The notes under the pieces: generated by a model
The model's input: the letters and a program-made list of their open reading frames with translations, nothing else
Told to the model about the DNA's origin: nothing
Database searches by the model: none
NCBI RefSeq assembly: GCF_010499265.1
Contig: NZ_JAAGSC010000033.1
Location: 1-42,852 of the forward strand
Reading direction: 5' to 3'
Source: Wenzhouxiangella limi
GTDB taxonomy: Bacteria > Pseudomonadota > Gammaproteobacteria > Xanthomonadales > Wenzhouxiangellaceae
DNA: 42,852 nucleotides
Position numbers and translations under genes: made by a program
Part shown: piece by piece, positions 7,228-15,974 of the stretch
How positions within the stretch are numbered: the stretch's first letter is position 1
Layout of the letters: every line of letters starts with the position of its first letter

Positions 7228-10200
7228 ATGACCCCCTTGACCCGGCCGGCTATTCGACTGTGGGGATGCGCGATACTGCTGCTCGGTCTGGTGTCGATGA
7301 ACCACCTGCGCGCCGATGGCGAGGTGCGCTTTGATCGGTTGACGGTGACCGAGGGCCTGTCCCAGTCTTCGATTTCGGGCATTGCCCAGTGCAACGATGG
7401 CTACCTCTGGTTTGGCACGCAGTACGGGCTGGATCGGTTCGATGGCTACAGCGTGCGCGCCTTTCGGCACGAGCCGGAAGATCCGACCACGCTGAACGAC
7501 AGCTTCATCACCGATGTTCAGTTGGCCAACGATGGTCACTTATGGGTCACCACGGAACGCGGACTGAACCGGTTTGATACCCGTACCGGCCATGCCGAGC
7601 GGTTTGCGATGCCCGGGCTGACCGAGATCGTGGCCGAGCATCCCGACGGACGCCTGTTTCTGTCGGCCGACGGGCGGGTACGGGTATGGCGTCCCGACAC
7701 GGGGCAGATTCACCGGATTCCGTTCGCCCGGGAACTGGCGCGCAGCCAGTTGGCCGAGCGCTCTGGCGGGCTGGATCACCAGGGACGCTACTGGGTCTTC
7801 AATGCCGTCGGACTGTGGCGCCTGGACGAGGTCGCCGAGCGCATGGAGCTGGTTCTGCCGCTGGAACAAAGCCCCGGATTTCGAATGTTCAACCCCATGA
7901 GTATCACCGCCGACGGAGCCATTGCAGTGGCGGCGGATCATGCTTTTCTGCTGATCGACCCGAACAGTCTCGAGATTCTGGAGCAGCTCACGCTCGAAGA
8001 CGTAGGCGGGGTCGATGATCGCTTCAACGCGGTGATGTCGACGGCCGACGGGCTGGTCTGGCTGCCGACGCCGACCCGCCTGTTGCGGTATCGACCGGAA
8101 GATCGCTCCCTGGAGGTCGTGTTTGACGGCGGGCGCCTGGACGCGGCCGAAAATGAACGGCAACGCCTGACGCTGCACCAGCACCCCAACGGGGATCTGT
8201 GGTTTGCCAGCCAGTACGGACTGGCTCATATGGACGCTGAAACCGGAGAAATCCGCCTGTTAGGACATGACCCGACCAACCCCTTCAGTATGCCGCAGAC
8301 TATTCCCAGGGCCCCCATCTCGCTGTTCATTGACCGCCAGGGGCTGGTTTGGGTGGGGACCAACCTGGGCGGCGTGGGCTGGCACGCCCCCGAGAACGCC
8401 CGTTTTCGTCACATCTGGGACAGAACCCGCCCAAGCTCCAGCGCAATGCCTTTCGCGGGTCAGAACGTGGTGCGTGGCATTGTTGAAACAAATATGGCCG
8501 GTCATACCGATCTCTGGCTGGCGCTGGATCGGGCGGGTATACGGCGTCTGCGCCTGGCCTCTGACGGGTCTTTTGACTGGTACCGCAGCTATCACGCCGC
8601 TGATTCGTCACCGTCGGGGCTGCCGGAAAACCGTATCTGGTCGCTGGCTGCCGACGCAGAAAGGGGCCTGGTCTGGGCTCTGGGTGATCGCTACCTGGTG
8701 GCGATTGACGCCCGCTCCGACCAGGTCGTGAGCCGGCTTTCGCTGCGCGATGCGCTCGGAGTGGCCGGGATCGGACGCTCACTGCTGCTGGCGCGCGACG
8801 GGCGGACTTTGTGGATTGGAACGACCGAGGGCGTTTGGCAGTTTGAGATCGGTGACACGCCTGCCGATCTGCAGCGACTTGGGCCGCAGCGCCTGCCGGA
8901 GCTGCTGGTCTCTGATTTGCTGGAAGCGAAAACGGGTGACTTGCTGGTTGCCGGCGTGGAGGGTCTCGGGTTTATTGTTCCGGACGAGGCCGGTGGCGAT
9001 GTCTTTTTTTCGACCGCGGAGTTGCACCCGACTCGCTCAAATCATCTGCACACGATCGCGCCGCATCACTCACAAGGGTGGTGGATTGGTGGCCGCGAAA
9101 TCGGACTTGGCCATTTGCGCCTGAGCGATTTGGACGACGGTGCCAAGATACCGGAAGTCGAGTGGTTCGACCAAAGCTCGGGGCTGATTGACGACACGAT
9201 CTATGCCATTGTGCCCGAGCCGGGTGGAGAACTCTGGATGAGCACGAACAACGGTTTGATGCGCTGGAATCCGGCCACCGGTCGGGCGCGCCATTTCACG
9301 CCGCTGGACGGTGTGCAGGCCCTGGAGTTCAATCGTACCGTAGCCCACGTCAGCCCTCGCGGCGAGTTCTATTTCGGCGGCATCAACGGTGTCAACCGGT
9401 TTCGGCCGGATCGCTTCGATTCGCTGCAGCCACCGCCGCGGGTGCTCCTGCAGGAAGTCCTGGTCAACGGCCAGACCGTGGATCTGGCCGGTGCCGATCA
9501 GCCGCGTCTTCGCCTGCGACACGATGAAAACGACCTTGAGATCAAGTTCGTCGGGCTGCAGTTTTCGGATCCGCAACGGCTGCGCTACGCGTTCCGCCTG
9601 GAGGGCGTGGATGGGGACTGGATCGACGGCGGCAATCGCCGCCAGGTGCGCTACGCCAGCCTGCCGCCAGGCCAGTATCGTTTCCATCTCCGCGCCGGTA
9701 ACAGTGACGGCGTGTGGTCCGACGATGAAGTTTTGTTGGCTGCCAGCGTCGCCGCGCCGCCCTGGGCGACGTCGTGGGCGCTGGCCGGATATGGATTGCT
9801 GCTGATGCTTGCCGCCGCCGGGACGTATGGGGCATATCTGCGGCGAAGGCGAGGCCTGGAGTCAGAGGTGGCCGCCCGCACCGCGGCCCTGACCGAGCAG
9901 CAAGTGCTGATTCGGCGCCAGGCGCGCGACCTCGAACAGGCGCTGGAAGCGCGCACCGTGCTGTTTGCCAATGTCTCGCACGAGTTCCGAACGCCGCTGA
10001 CCCTGGTCAAGGCCAGCCTGGATCGCATCGAGCGCGACGGTCCGGGTCCGGATACGCTGGCCACCGGGCGGCGGTATCTGCGCCGCCTGCTGCGCCTGGT
10101 CGACCAGCTGCTGGATTTCTCGCGCTTGAGCTATGAGCAGTGCGAGACTTCTCGCCAGGCCTGGCCGATCGGTCGTATGGTGCGATTGACGGTCGACGCC

Positions 10201-11532
10201 TTCAGCCAGGTCGCCGAAGAACGTGGAATCGAGTTGCTGCCCGATTTCGAGCCCGGCTGGCGCACGCGCTGCGACCAGGAGCAGATCGAAAAGATTCTGC
10301 TCAACCTCCTCACCAATGCGCTGAAGTTCACGCCGGCCGGCGGCCAGGTACGCGTCGAACTCAAGGGTGGTGAGCATGGCGTGGACCTCAGCGTTGCTGA
10401 CTCGGGTCCAGGCATTCCGGAGAATGAGCAGGGCACTATTTTCGAGCGTTTCTACCGGGTCCCGGCCTCGGAGCAGGGTGCGGTCGACGGCGCCGGGATC
10501 GGTCTGGCGCTGGTCAAGGAGGCTGCTCTGGCCAACGGCGGCCAGGTTTACGTCGATAGTGAGCCGGGGCGCGGCAGCCGGTTCACGGTGAGCCTGCCGG
10601 CATGGCGGGAAGCGCATGCGGCCGGTCCCATGGTATTGCTGGCCCAGGGTGAGCGAAGCCGCGAGATTGAATCGCTGATGCCGGTATCGAACGCCTCTTC
10701 GGTCCGGCCGGTTGCCGAATCCGGTGCAGCAATGCCCCGGGTGCTGGTGGTCGAAGACAATGCCGATATGCGCAACTATCTGAGCGAGTTGCTTGCTCCC
10801 GGGTGGCGCGTTCACCAGGCCGCAGACGGGGAGGCGGGCCTGAAGGCGGCCCGATCCGTCCAGCCGGACGTGATCGTCAGCGACATCATGATGCCGGGTC
10901 TGGACGGTTTCGAGCTGCTGGCGCGCCTGCGCCAGGATCTGCGGACCAGCCATATTCCGGTGATGCTGTTGACCGCGCGCCGCGATCGGGATACCCGGGT
11001 TCGCAGTTTCTCGCTGGCGGCAGACGATTTCCTTGCCAAGCCGTTTGACGCCCGCGAATTTCTCGCCCGCCTGATGGCCATGATGGAGCGCCGCAAGCGC
11101 CTGCGCGAGGACTTGCGTATCGAGCTGGTCGGCGGCGGGCGGTCGGATGATGTCTCGGGCACGGCGACCGCACACAGCATCAGCACGCGCGACCGGGAGT
11201 TGCTCAAGCGGCTGCAGGACTGGCTGGAGGCCAAGCATGACGACCCCGAAATCAAGGTCGCCGACATGGCGGCCGCGGCCCTGGTGGATGCGCGCACACT
11301 GCAGCGAAAGCTCAAGTCGCTGCTGGATCGAACACCGGCCGGCTACCTGCAGGAGTATCGGCTGCGCAAGGCGAGAACGATGCTGCGTGAGAACGGGCGC
11401 GCGATCAAGGATGTCGCCGCCCACTGCGGCTTTTCCAGCGCGCAGGCGTTTACCAAGGTCTTTCGCCAGGTCGAGGGTATGCCACCGTCTGAATGGCGAA
11501 AGATGCAGGGCCGCCCCGTCGACACCCCCTGA
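7228..11532 (+). CDS. Hybrid two-component sensor kinase/response regulator with AraC-type output
   Basis: A 1,434-residue one-protein signalling system. Order: signal anchor (residues about 5-25), then a periplasmic sensor of two-component propeller repeats (YLWFGTQYGLDRF, HLWVTTERGLNRF, DLWFASQYGLAHM, LVWVGTNLGGVGW and others) forming two seven-bladed propellers to about 690. A Y_Y_Y domain (~740-840) and one membrane helix (~848-868) follow. Next come HisKA with His918 (NVSHEFRTPL), HATPase (DSGPGIPE, GAGIGLALV), a receiver with Asp1219 (VSDIMMPGLDG) and Lys in LAKPFD, and an AraC helix-turn-helix at the end (AAHCGFSSAQAFTKVFRQ). This is the layout of Bacteroides HTCS regulators that sense glycans. 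No polysaccharide-use genes lie nearby, so its target is unknown. A TTG at 7216 is the alternative start. TTGACG at 7188 may be a -35 box. Confidence 0.93.
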   Translation: MTPLTRPAIRLWGCAILLLGLVSMNHLRADGEVRFDRLTVTEGLSQSSISGIAQCNDGYLWFGTQYGLDRFDGYSVRAFRHEPEDPTTLNDSFITDVQLANDGHLWVTTERGLNRFDTRTGHAERFAMPGLTEIVAEHPDGRLFLSADGRVRVWRPDTGQIHRIPFARELARSQLAERSGGLDHQGRYWVFNAVGLWRLDEVAERMELVLPLEQSPGFRMFNPMSITADGAIAVAADHAFLLIDPNSLEILEQLTLEDVGGVDDRFNAVMSTADGLVWLPTPTRLLRYRPEDRSLEVVFDGGRLDAAENERQRLTLHQHPNGDLWFASQYGLAHMDAETGEIRLLGHDPTNPFSMPQTIPRAPISLFIDRQGLVWVGTNLGGVGWHAPENARFRHIWDRTRPSSSAMPFAGQNVVRGIVETNMAGHTDLWLALDRAGIRRLRLASDGSFDWYRSYHAADSSPSGLPENRIWSLAADAERGLVWALGDRYLVAIDARSDQVVSRLSLRDALGVAGIGRSLLLARDGRTLWIGTTEGVWQFEIGDTPADLQRLGPQRLPELLVSDLLEAKTGDLLVAGVEGLGFIVPDEAGGDVFFSTAELHPTRSNHLHTIAPHHSQGWWIGGREIGLGHLRLSDLDDGAKIPEVEWFDQSSGLIDDTIYAIVPEPGGELWMSTNNGLMRWNPATGRARHFTPLDGVQALEFNRTVAHVSPRGEFYFGGINGVNRFRPDRFDSLQPPPRVLLQEVLVNGQTVDLAGADQPRLRLRHDENDLEIKFVGLQFSDPQRLRYAFRLEGVDGDWIDGGNRRQVRYASLPPGQYRFHLRAGNSDGVWSDDEVLLAASVAAPPWATSWALAGYGLLLMLAAAGTYGAYLRRRRGLESEVAARTAALTEQQVLIRRQARDLEQALEARTVLFANVSHEFRTPLTLVKASLDRIERDGPGPDTLATGRRYLRRLLRLVDQLLDFSRLSYEQCETSRQAWPIGRMVRLTVDAFSQVAEERGIELLPDFEPGWRTRCDQEQIEKILLNLLTNALKFTPAGGQVRVELKGGEHGVDLSVADSGPGIPENEQGTIFERFYRVPASEQGAVDGAGIGLALVKEAALANGGQVYVDSEPGRGSRFTVSLPAWREAHAAGPMVLLAQGERSREIESLMPVSNASSVRPVAESGAAMPRVLVVEDNADMRNYLSELLAPGWRVHQAADGEAGLKAARSVQPDVIVSDIMMPGLDGFELLARLRQDLRTSHIPVMLLTARRDRDTRVRSFSLAADDFLAKPFDAREFLARLMAMMERRKRLREDLRIELVGGGRSDDVSGTATAHSISTRDRELLKRLQDWLEAKHDDPEIKVADMAAAALVDARTLQRKLKSLLDRTPAGYLQEYRLRKARTMLRENGRAIKDVAAHCGFSSAQAFTKVFRQVEGMPPSEWRKMQGRPVDTP

Positions 11533-11562
11533 GCTGACGCTTTCAAGGTCGATTGTCGCGTT

Positions 11563-11591
11563 TTGACAATCTCTTGTCGCGCAGCGATAAC
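11563..11591 (+). promoter_or_regulatory. Putative sigma-70 promoter of a small RNA
   Basis: A consensus TTGACA (11563-11568), a 17-bp spacer and GATAAC (11586-11591, four of six consensus bases) lie 30 bp after the stop codon of the regulator. Transcription would start near 11598, with a strong terminator about 150 nt further on and no reading frame of note between. Confidence 0.5.
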
Positions 11592-11597
11592 ACGAGA

Positions 11598-11747
11598 AAT
11601 GCATGTTCCCTAAACTGCCTGTGTCTCGGCAGCTGAGCATCGGCCGCCCGCTTACGGGGGTTTGCCGGGCGGGCCGGTTTCAGCGAGGGGGACATAACCG
11701 ATGAGGGCAAGGGCCGGCATCCTGCAAAAGATGCCGGCCCTTTTTTT
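11598..11747 (+). ncRNA. Candidate structured small RNA
   Basis: Between the hybrid kinase and the diguanylate cyclase lies an RNA-sized unit with its own promoter and terminator. Three hairpins are visible: CTGCC/GGCAG (11615-11632), a 10-bp stem with one bulged G at 11641-11676 (CGGCCGCCCG / CGGGC-G-GGCCG, 15-nt loop with GGGGG), and the terminator at 11711-11740. A purine-rich linker, gcgagggggacataaccgat, lies between the last two. I could not match it to a known riboswitch or sRNA family. It could also be a leader or attenuator of the next gene, but that gene has its own -10 box after the terminator. Confidence 0.45.
11711..11747 (+). terminator. Strong rho-independent terminator
   Basis: An 11-bp GC-rich stem, GGGCCGGCATC / GATGCCGGCCC, with an 8-nt loop is followed by seven T. 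It ends the candidate small RNA and read-through from the regulator gene. Confidence 0.9.
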
Positions 11748-11762
11748 CTCGACACGGGGCCG

Positions 11763-11768
11763 TATACT
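11763..11768 (+). promoter_or_regulatory. -10 box directly before the diguanylate cyclase gene
   Basis: TATACT ends 6 nt before the ATG at 11775 and lies after the terminator, so the mRNA would begin at or next to the start codon. No clear -35 box is seen at standard spacing. Confidence 0.4.
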
Positions 11769-11774
11769 TCGCGC

Positions 11775-12683
11775 ATGAGTGCTGGAAACCGCGAAGGCCT
11801 GACCGATCCGAATACGGTGCTGCTTTGTCCTACCGATGAAGTGCTGTCGACCGGTTCTCCGGTTCTGGTGGTCATCCGGGGAGAGCGGCTGGGCGCGCGG
11901 CTGGACATCTCCGGCGGGCCCCTGGTCATCGGCCGCAGCAGCGAGAGCGATTTTCGTATTGCCGCGCGCAGCGTATCGCGCACGCACTGCCGGGTTTCAC
12001 AGCAGGGTCAGTCGGTCTGGGTGGAAGACCTCGGCTCGACCAACCGGACCTTTGTCAACGATGAGGTGATCGATCGTCGCCAACTTCGCGACGGTGATCA
12101 GTTGCGGGTCGGCAAGACCGTCCTGAAATTTCTCGGGCCCGACAATCCCGAAGCGCATTACCTGGCCGAAATGCACGAAAGCTCGATCCGCGACAGCCTG
12201 ACCGGTATGTACAACCGGGCTCACGCAATGCAGGTGCTGGAAGAAGAGTTTCGCCGCAGTCAGCGGCTTGCAGACGCCCGGCTGGTGCTGGCCATCATCG
12301 ATATCGATTGGTTCAAGCAGATCAACGACGAGATCGGGCACCTGGCCGGTGACGCCGTTCTGGTTCACCTGGCGCGGGTCCTGGGCAAGGCCTTGCGGGC
12401 CGGTGATACGCTGGCCCGGATCGGGGGTGAGGAGTTTGCCCTGATCATGCCGGATACCTCGCTGCAGGAGGCGCACCAGGCCTGTGACCGTCTGCGCCAG
12501 CGGGTGGCCGACGAATCGTTTCTGACCGATTGCGGAAAGCGCCTTGAAGTCACGATCAGCATCGGCCTGGCCGAAGCCACGCCGCAGATGACGGAGTTCC
12601 GTGAACTGCTTGGCGAAGCCGACAGCCATCTCTACGACGCCAAGACCGCCGGTCGCAACAGCGTGCGCTCCAGGGCGGCGTGA
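11775..12683 (+). CDS. FHA domain diguanylate cyclase
   Basis: A 302-residue cytoplasmic protein. Residues about 30-120 form an FHA domain (VIGRSSESDF, SRTHC, DLGSTNRTFVN), which binds phosphothreonine peptides. Residues about 135-300 form a GGDEF domain that makes cyclic di-GMP from two GTP. The active-site motif is GGEEF (217-221), and an RxxD product-inhibition site (Arg208-Asp211) lies five residues before it, so the enzyme should be active and feedback-inhibited. The input is presumably a Ser/Thr kinase target, and none is encoded nearby. The ATG at 11775 sits 6 nt after a TATACT box. It converges with bioC, with stop codons 10 nt apart. Confidence 0.95.
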   Translation: MSAGNREGLTDPNTVLLCPTDEVLSTGSPVLVVIRGERLGARLDISGGPLVIGRSSESDFRIAARSVSRTHCRVSQQGQSVWVEDLGSTNRTFVNDEVIDRRQLRDGDQLRVGKTVLKFLGPDNPEAHYLAEMHESSIRDSLTGMYNRAHAMQVLEEEFRRSQRLADARLVLAIIDIDWFKQINDEIGHLAGDAVLVHLARVLGKALRAGDTLARIGGEEFALIMPDTSLQEAHQACDRLRQRVADESFLTDCGKRLEVTISIGLAEATPQMTEFRELLGEADSHLYDAKTAGRNSVRSRAA

Positions 12684-12693
12684 GTCTGGCGGT

Positions 12694-13521
12694 TCAGGAT
12701 CGGCGACGCACGCCGATGCTGCCGACCGGGATGCTGGCCTCTTCTCCGAACCCACCACGAATCGGCTGACCCGGCTCGGGCGCCCAGGCCGACGCCGAGA
12801 CGACCTCCCAGCGAACCGCGACCTGCTTGGGTCCGCCGTCGGCCCACTCGGCGTTGCCCTTTTGGTCATTGAGCAAGCCGGTTCCCAGCAGTTCGGTGGC
12901 CAGCGCCGCCGGAGAAGAGTGCGTGGTCGTCAGCCAGTCGGTATCCAGCACCGGCTCAGAGAAGCCGGCGGCGACCAGCATGCCCCCCAGCTGCTGCACA
13001 TCGGGCAGTAGCCGCAGCGCCAGCGCGGCCTTGTGATCCGATTCGTCGAGCGTATCCGGACCGAACAGCGCGACGAGTAGCAGACCACCCGGGCGCAGTA
13101 TTCGCCGCATCCCGGCCAGGGCCCGCTGCGGATCATGCGACCAGTTCAGGCTCAGGTTGACGTAGACCAGATCCATGCTTGCGTCGGCCAGCGGCAGGGC
13201 TTCCAGATCGGCCCGCAGCAGATCGAAGCGCGGTCGCCACCAGCCGCGCCGGCGCCGGGCCCGGGCGAGCATCGCGCTGCTAGTGTCCAGACCGATCACG
13301 TGTGCCCGCCCAAAGCGCTCGTGCAGGGCCTGACATTGCCTGCCGGTGGCGCAGCCCAGCTCCAGTACCCGGGCGGGCTCGAAGCGCAGCCCGTCGAGCC
13401 GCTCCAGCAGCCGCCGGCCGGTTTCTTCGGCCACGGCAGCGTGTTGGTCGTAGGCGGCGGCCAGAGGATCGAAGCGGCTTGCGGACATCTCGGCGAACGG
13501 GGATGCGGGACTGGCCGGCAT
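12694..13521 (-). CDS. bioC: Malonyl-ACP O-methyltransferase-like protein (BioC)
   Basis: A 275-residue class I SAM-dependent methyltransferase. BioC methylates the free carboxyl of malonyl-ACP so that fatty acid synthase can build the pimeloyl chain of biotin. Seen: SAM-binding motif I VLELGCATGRQ, an acidic residue ending strand 2 (VIGLDTSSAML), motif DLVYVNLSLNW after strand 4, and post-motif LRPGGLLLVALFGP. The length, N-terminal SRFDPLAAAYDQHA and neighbouring comF support BioC; another small-molecule methyltransferase cannot be excluded. An internal ATG at 13488 just before the conserved SRFD region is a plausible alternative start. It is divergent from comF, and the birA-like ligase gene on the same strand 2.5 kb away uses the pathway's product. 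Confidence 0.82.
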   Translation of the reverse strand: MPASPASPFAEMSASRFDPLAAAYDQHAAVAEETGRRLLERLDGLRFEPARVLELGCATGRQCQALHERFGRAHVIGLDTSSAMLARARRRRGWWRPRFDLLRADLEALPLADASMDLVYVNLSLNWSHDPQRALAGMRRILRPGGLLLVALFGPDTLDESDHKAALALRLLPDVQQLGGMLVAAGFSEPVLDTDWLTTTHSSPAALATELLGTGLLNDQKGNAEWADGGPKQVAVRWEVVSASAWAPEPGQPIRGGFGEEASIPVGSIGVRRRS

Positions 13522-13601
13522 TCTATCCGGCCGGGGTGAGGCGGGTCGATGGCGCTGTCCTGCGCTATGCTGGCGTCCGGTTGGCTGCAGTTATCCGAAA
13601 C

Positions 13602-14291
13602 GTGATCCTCGAGCGGCTCCAACAGGCTTTTTTCCCGCCCGTCTGCCTGGTTTGCGGCCAGGCAGGTCGGCCCGGGGTGGACTGCTGCGGCGGTTGCGAG
13701 GCCGAGCTGCCCGTGCTGGCCGGACAGTGCGGGCGCTGTGGCCTGGAGCTGGACCGGGACGTTGCCGTTTGCGGTCGCTGCGCCATGGCCATGCCGGCCT
13801 TTTCGGCGACCTGGCCAGGATTTGCTTATCGCGGGGAAATCGAGCGACTGATTCGCCGCTTCAAGTTCCACGGTGACCTCGCTGCCGGCCGCCTGTTGGC
13901 CGATCTGCTGGCTCGTCGTCTCGCCTCGGTGGGGGCACCGAGGCCGGATCTGCTCGTTCCGGTTCCGCTTCATCCGCGCCGGCTGCTGCAGCGCGGCTAC
14001 AACCAGTCAGCCCTGCTGTGTCGGGATCTGGCCGCCAGAATGGATGGTCTGCCCTGGATGGATGCGCTCGCGCGCCTGCGCTCCACGGCCAGCCAGGCCG
14101 AGTTGCCGGCCGAGCGACGTGGTGGAAACGTTCGCGATGCGTTTCGGCTCGCCAGGCTGCCGGGGCCGCCACGCTTCGTATCGCTGGTCGACGACGTCAT
14201 GACCACCGGTTCGACTCTGAACGAGTGTGCGCAGGTACTGCGCGCGGCCGGGGTCGAGCGGGTAGAGGTGTGGACCGTGGCCCGCGCCTGA
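13602..14291 (+). CDS. comF: ComF family amidophosphoribosyltransferase-like protein
   Basis: About 229 residues from the GTG chosen here. An N-terminal zinc-binding region has cysteine pairs (CLVC, CCGGC, CGRC twice), followed by a phosphoribosyltransferase-like domain with the PRPP-binding signature LVDDVMTTGSTLNEC. ComF proteins are needed for uptake of transforming DNA in naturally competent bacteria, where they act in the cytoplasm. The frame stays open to 13302. An ATG at 13503 would overlap the divergent bioC start, and a TTG at 13581 is also possible. I chose the GTG at 13602 because it gives the usual ComF N-terminus about 15 residues before the first cysteine. It converges on ubiA with a 7-nt gap. 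Confidence 0.88.
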   Translation: MILERLQQAFFPPVCLVCGQAGRPGVDCCGGCEAELPVLAGQCGRCGLELDRDVAVCGRCAMAMPAFSATWPGFAYRGEIERLIRRFKFHGDLAAGRLLADLLARRLASVGAPRPDLLVPVPLHPRRLLQRGYNQSALLCRDLAARMDGLPWMDALARLRSTASQAELPAERRGGNVRDAFRLARLPGPPRFVSLVDDVMTTGSTLNECAQVLRAAGVERVEVWTVARA

Positions 14292-14298
14292 TAAACGA

Positions 14299-15186
14299 TC
14301 AGGGGTGGAGGGCGAACGACAGCGCGATGCCGGCGAAGATGGTCATGCCGACCCAGTGATTGCTCAGAAAAGCCCGGAAACAGGCTTCCGGGCGGCGATC
14401 GCGGATTCGCCAAAGCTGGTTTTGAAACAAAAAGAACACCAGAACCACGGCCGTAAACCAGGCCGGCGTGGGCAAAAACTGCAGGCCGATCAGCACCAGC
14501 AGCGCAGTCACCAGACCCATCAGGCCGGCCAGAATCGGCACGTCGAAGCGGCCGAAGGCAATCGCGGTGGATTTCACCCCAACCTGTAGATCGTCGTCGC
14601 GGTCGGCCATGGCGTACTCGGTGTCGTAGATCACCGTCCAGACCAGGTTGGCCGCGAACAGCCACCAGGCCAGCACGGGGATGGTGCCGGTTTCGGCCGC
14701 GAACGCCATCAGGATGGCCCAGCTGAATGCCGTGCCCAGCCCGATCTGGGGAAAATGAGTGAAACGTTTCAGGAAGGGATAAGTGCCGGCCAGCAGGGCG
14801 CCGCCAATGGCCAGCAGCACGGTCAGCCGGTTGGTCATCAGCACCAGGCCCAGCGCGATCAGCATTAGCACAATAAACAGCGCCAGCGCCTGGCCGGGCC
14901 GGATCTCGCCGCAGGCCAGCGGACGATTGCGCGTGCGCTGAACGCTGGGGTCGAGGTCACGGTCGGCGAAGTCATTGATCACGCAGCCGGCTGCTCGCAT
15001 TACCACCACGCCGAGCGTAAAGATGACCAGATTTTTGATCTGGGGCACCCCGCCGGCGGCAAACCACAGCCCCCACCAGGTCGGCCATAGCAGCAGCGCC
15101 ATGCCGATCGGCCGGTCGAAACGCATCAGCCGCAGCCACGGCCCCAGCGGCCCGGAAAAGATGCGGGCGGAAAGGCGGAACTCCAT
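14299..15186 (-). CDS. ubiA: 4-hydroxybenzoate octaprenyltransferase
   Basis: A 295-residue inner-membrane prenyltransferase that joins a polyprenyl chain to 4-hydroxybenzoate, the first membrane step of ubiquinone synthesis. Both aspartate-rich motifs are present: NDFADRDLD and DTEYAMADRDDD, the sites that hold the magnesium-bound diphosphate. Eight or nine hydrophobic helices are visible, and the N-terminal LMRFDRPIGMALLLWPTWW is typical of UbiA. The ATG at 15186 overlaps the TGA of the upstream SPOR gene by one base, so translation is probably coupled. A start 10 codons earlier is open but would overlap more. No chorismate lyase gene (ubiC) is adjacent. Confidence 0.95.
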   Translation of the reverse strand: MEFRLSARIFSGPLGPWLRLMRFDRPIGMALLLWPTWWGLWFAAGGVPQIKNLVIFTLGVVVMRAAGCVINDFADRDLDPSVQRTRNRPLACGEIRPGQALALFIVLMLIALGLVLMTNRLTVLLAIGGALLAGTYPFLKRFTHFPQIGLGTAFSWAILMAFAAETGTIPVLAWWLFAANLVWTVIYDTEYAMADRDDDLQVGVKSTAIAFGRFDVPILAGLMGLVTALLVLIGLQFLPTPAWFTAVVLVFFLFQNQLWRIRDRRPEACFRAFLSNHWVGMTIFAGIALSFALHP

Positions 15187-15851
15187 CAGCTGAATGCCTC
15201 CCCATCTCCAAAGCAAGGAATGGCGCGGTGCTGGGCGTTGGGAGAGGCCTCAATGACAAACCGCCAGGGTGCTTCGAGCTCAGGGTCGACCTCGTAGTCG
15301 ACCCAGAACTGGGGCGTGGACTCGCGCCGAATCTCCATCTGGGCGTTGAATCCGGCCTCTCGCACCTGGCGCTGACGCGCGCGCGCATTGTCGATGTTCT
15401 CGAACAGCCCAACGGACACCACGTTCTCCATGTCGCCGCGAGTGACGACAAAGAAGTCCTCCAGGCCGCTCTCGGCCAACTGACGGGTCAGGTCCAGGGC
15501 TCGGCCGCGTGATCCGGCCGCCAGGTAGACCCACCAGCCACGATCCCGTTCTGAAACGGTCTGGCGGGTGCGGATCCGGTCAGCGACCAGTCGCAGCCGA
15601 TCTTCGGCGCGTTGCTGGGCCAGCAGGGAGGGCAGCGGGCCGATGCTGAAGCATTCTTCTTCGCTGCCACTGTCGTCCGCGGTCTCCGGGGCTTCAGCGG
15701 CCATGACCAGTCGAGGCCATTCCGCGGGCAGAGCGGGTACCGCCGGGGCCGGGGGGTCGGGGCGGACATCGCCACGCAGGTAGATCACCAGCGCAAAAGT
15801 GTTGGCGATCACCAACACAGCGACCAGCCAGCGCCATACGGCAACGCTCAT
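15186..15851 (-). CDS. SPOR domain membrane protein
   Basis: A 221-residue protein with one N-terminal membrane helix (residues about 7-25, WLVAVLVIANTFALVIYL), a Pro/Ala/Glu-rich periplasmic stretch and a SPOR domain at about 105-180 (WWVYLAAGSRGRALDL, DFFVVTRGDMENVVSVGLF). SPOR domains bind denuded septal peptidoglycan, so a role at the division site or in cell-wall turnover is likely. The C-terminal ~45 residues (FWVDYEVDPELEAPWRF) are not part of SPOR. It lies between birA and ubiA on the same strand. It overlaps ubiA by one base, and a 123-nt gap separates it from birA. Confidence 0.88.
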   Translation of the reverse strand: MSVAVWRWLVAVLVIANTFALVIYLRGDVRPDPPAPAVPALPAEWPRLVMAAEAPETADDSGSEEECFSIGPLPSLLAQQRAEDRLRLVADRIRTRQTVSERDRGWWVYLAAGSRGRALDLTRQLAESGLEDFFVVTRGDMENVVSVGLFENIDNARARQRQVREAGFNAQMEIRRESTPQFWVDYEVDPELEAPWRFVIEASPNAQHRAIPCFGDGEAFS

Positions 15852-15974
15852 GTCGTCGTCACCGGGCGGCCCGGAAGGCCCCTATGGTCAGCCACTCGAT
15901 GTGCCGGACGGGCGTACAGAATCATCCGGGAAAGGATAACCCGCCCCGGCGGCCAGTGTCGTTTTGGCGGCGCG

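Noticed and set aside
9862-11640. 592-codon open frame on the minus strand opposite the hybrid regulator
   Set aside because: The plus-strand gene has complete kinase, receiver and AraC motifs. The opposite frame shows no domain and is typical of antisense frames in GC-rich codon-biased genes. The same holds for long frames at 16777-18168, 17448-18749, 25476-26597 and 39440-40777.
11641-11760. Cyclic di-GMP (GEMM) riboswitch before the diguanylate cyclase gene
   Set aside because: The conserved GEMM core words and GNRA-loop arrangement were looked for on both strands and not found. Only a loosely similar GGCAAACC word occurs on the minus strand.
12601-13036. Plus-strand frames opposite bioC
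   Set aside because: No recognisable domain, and bioC on the other strand has clear SAM-binding motifs.
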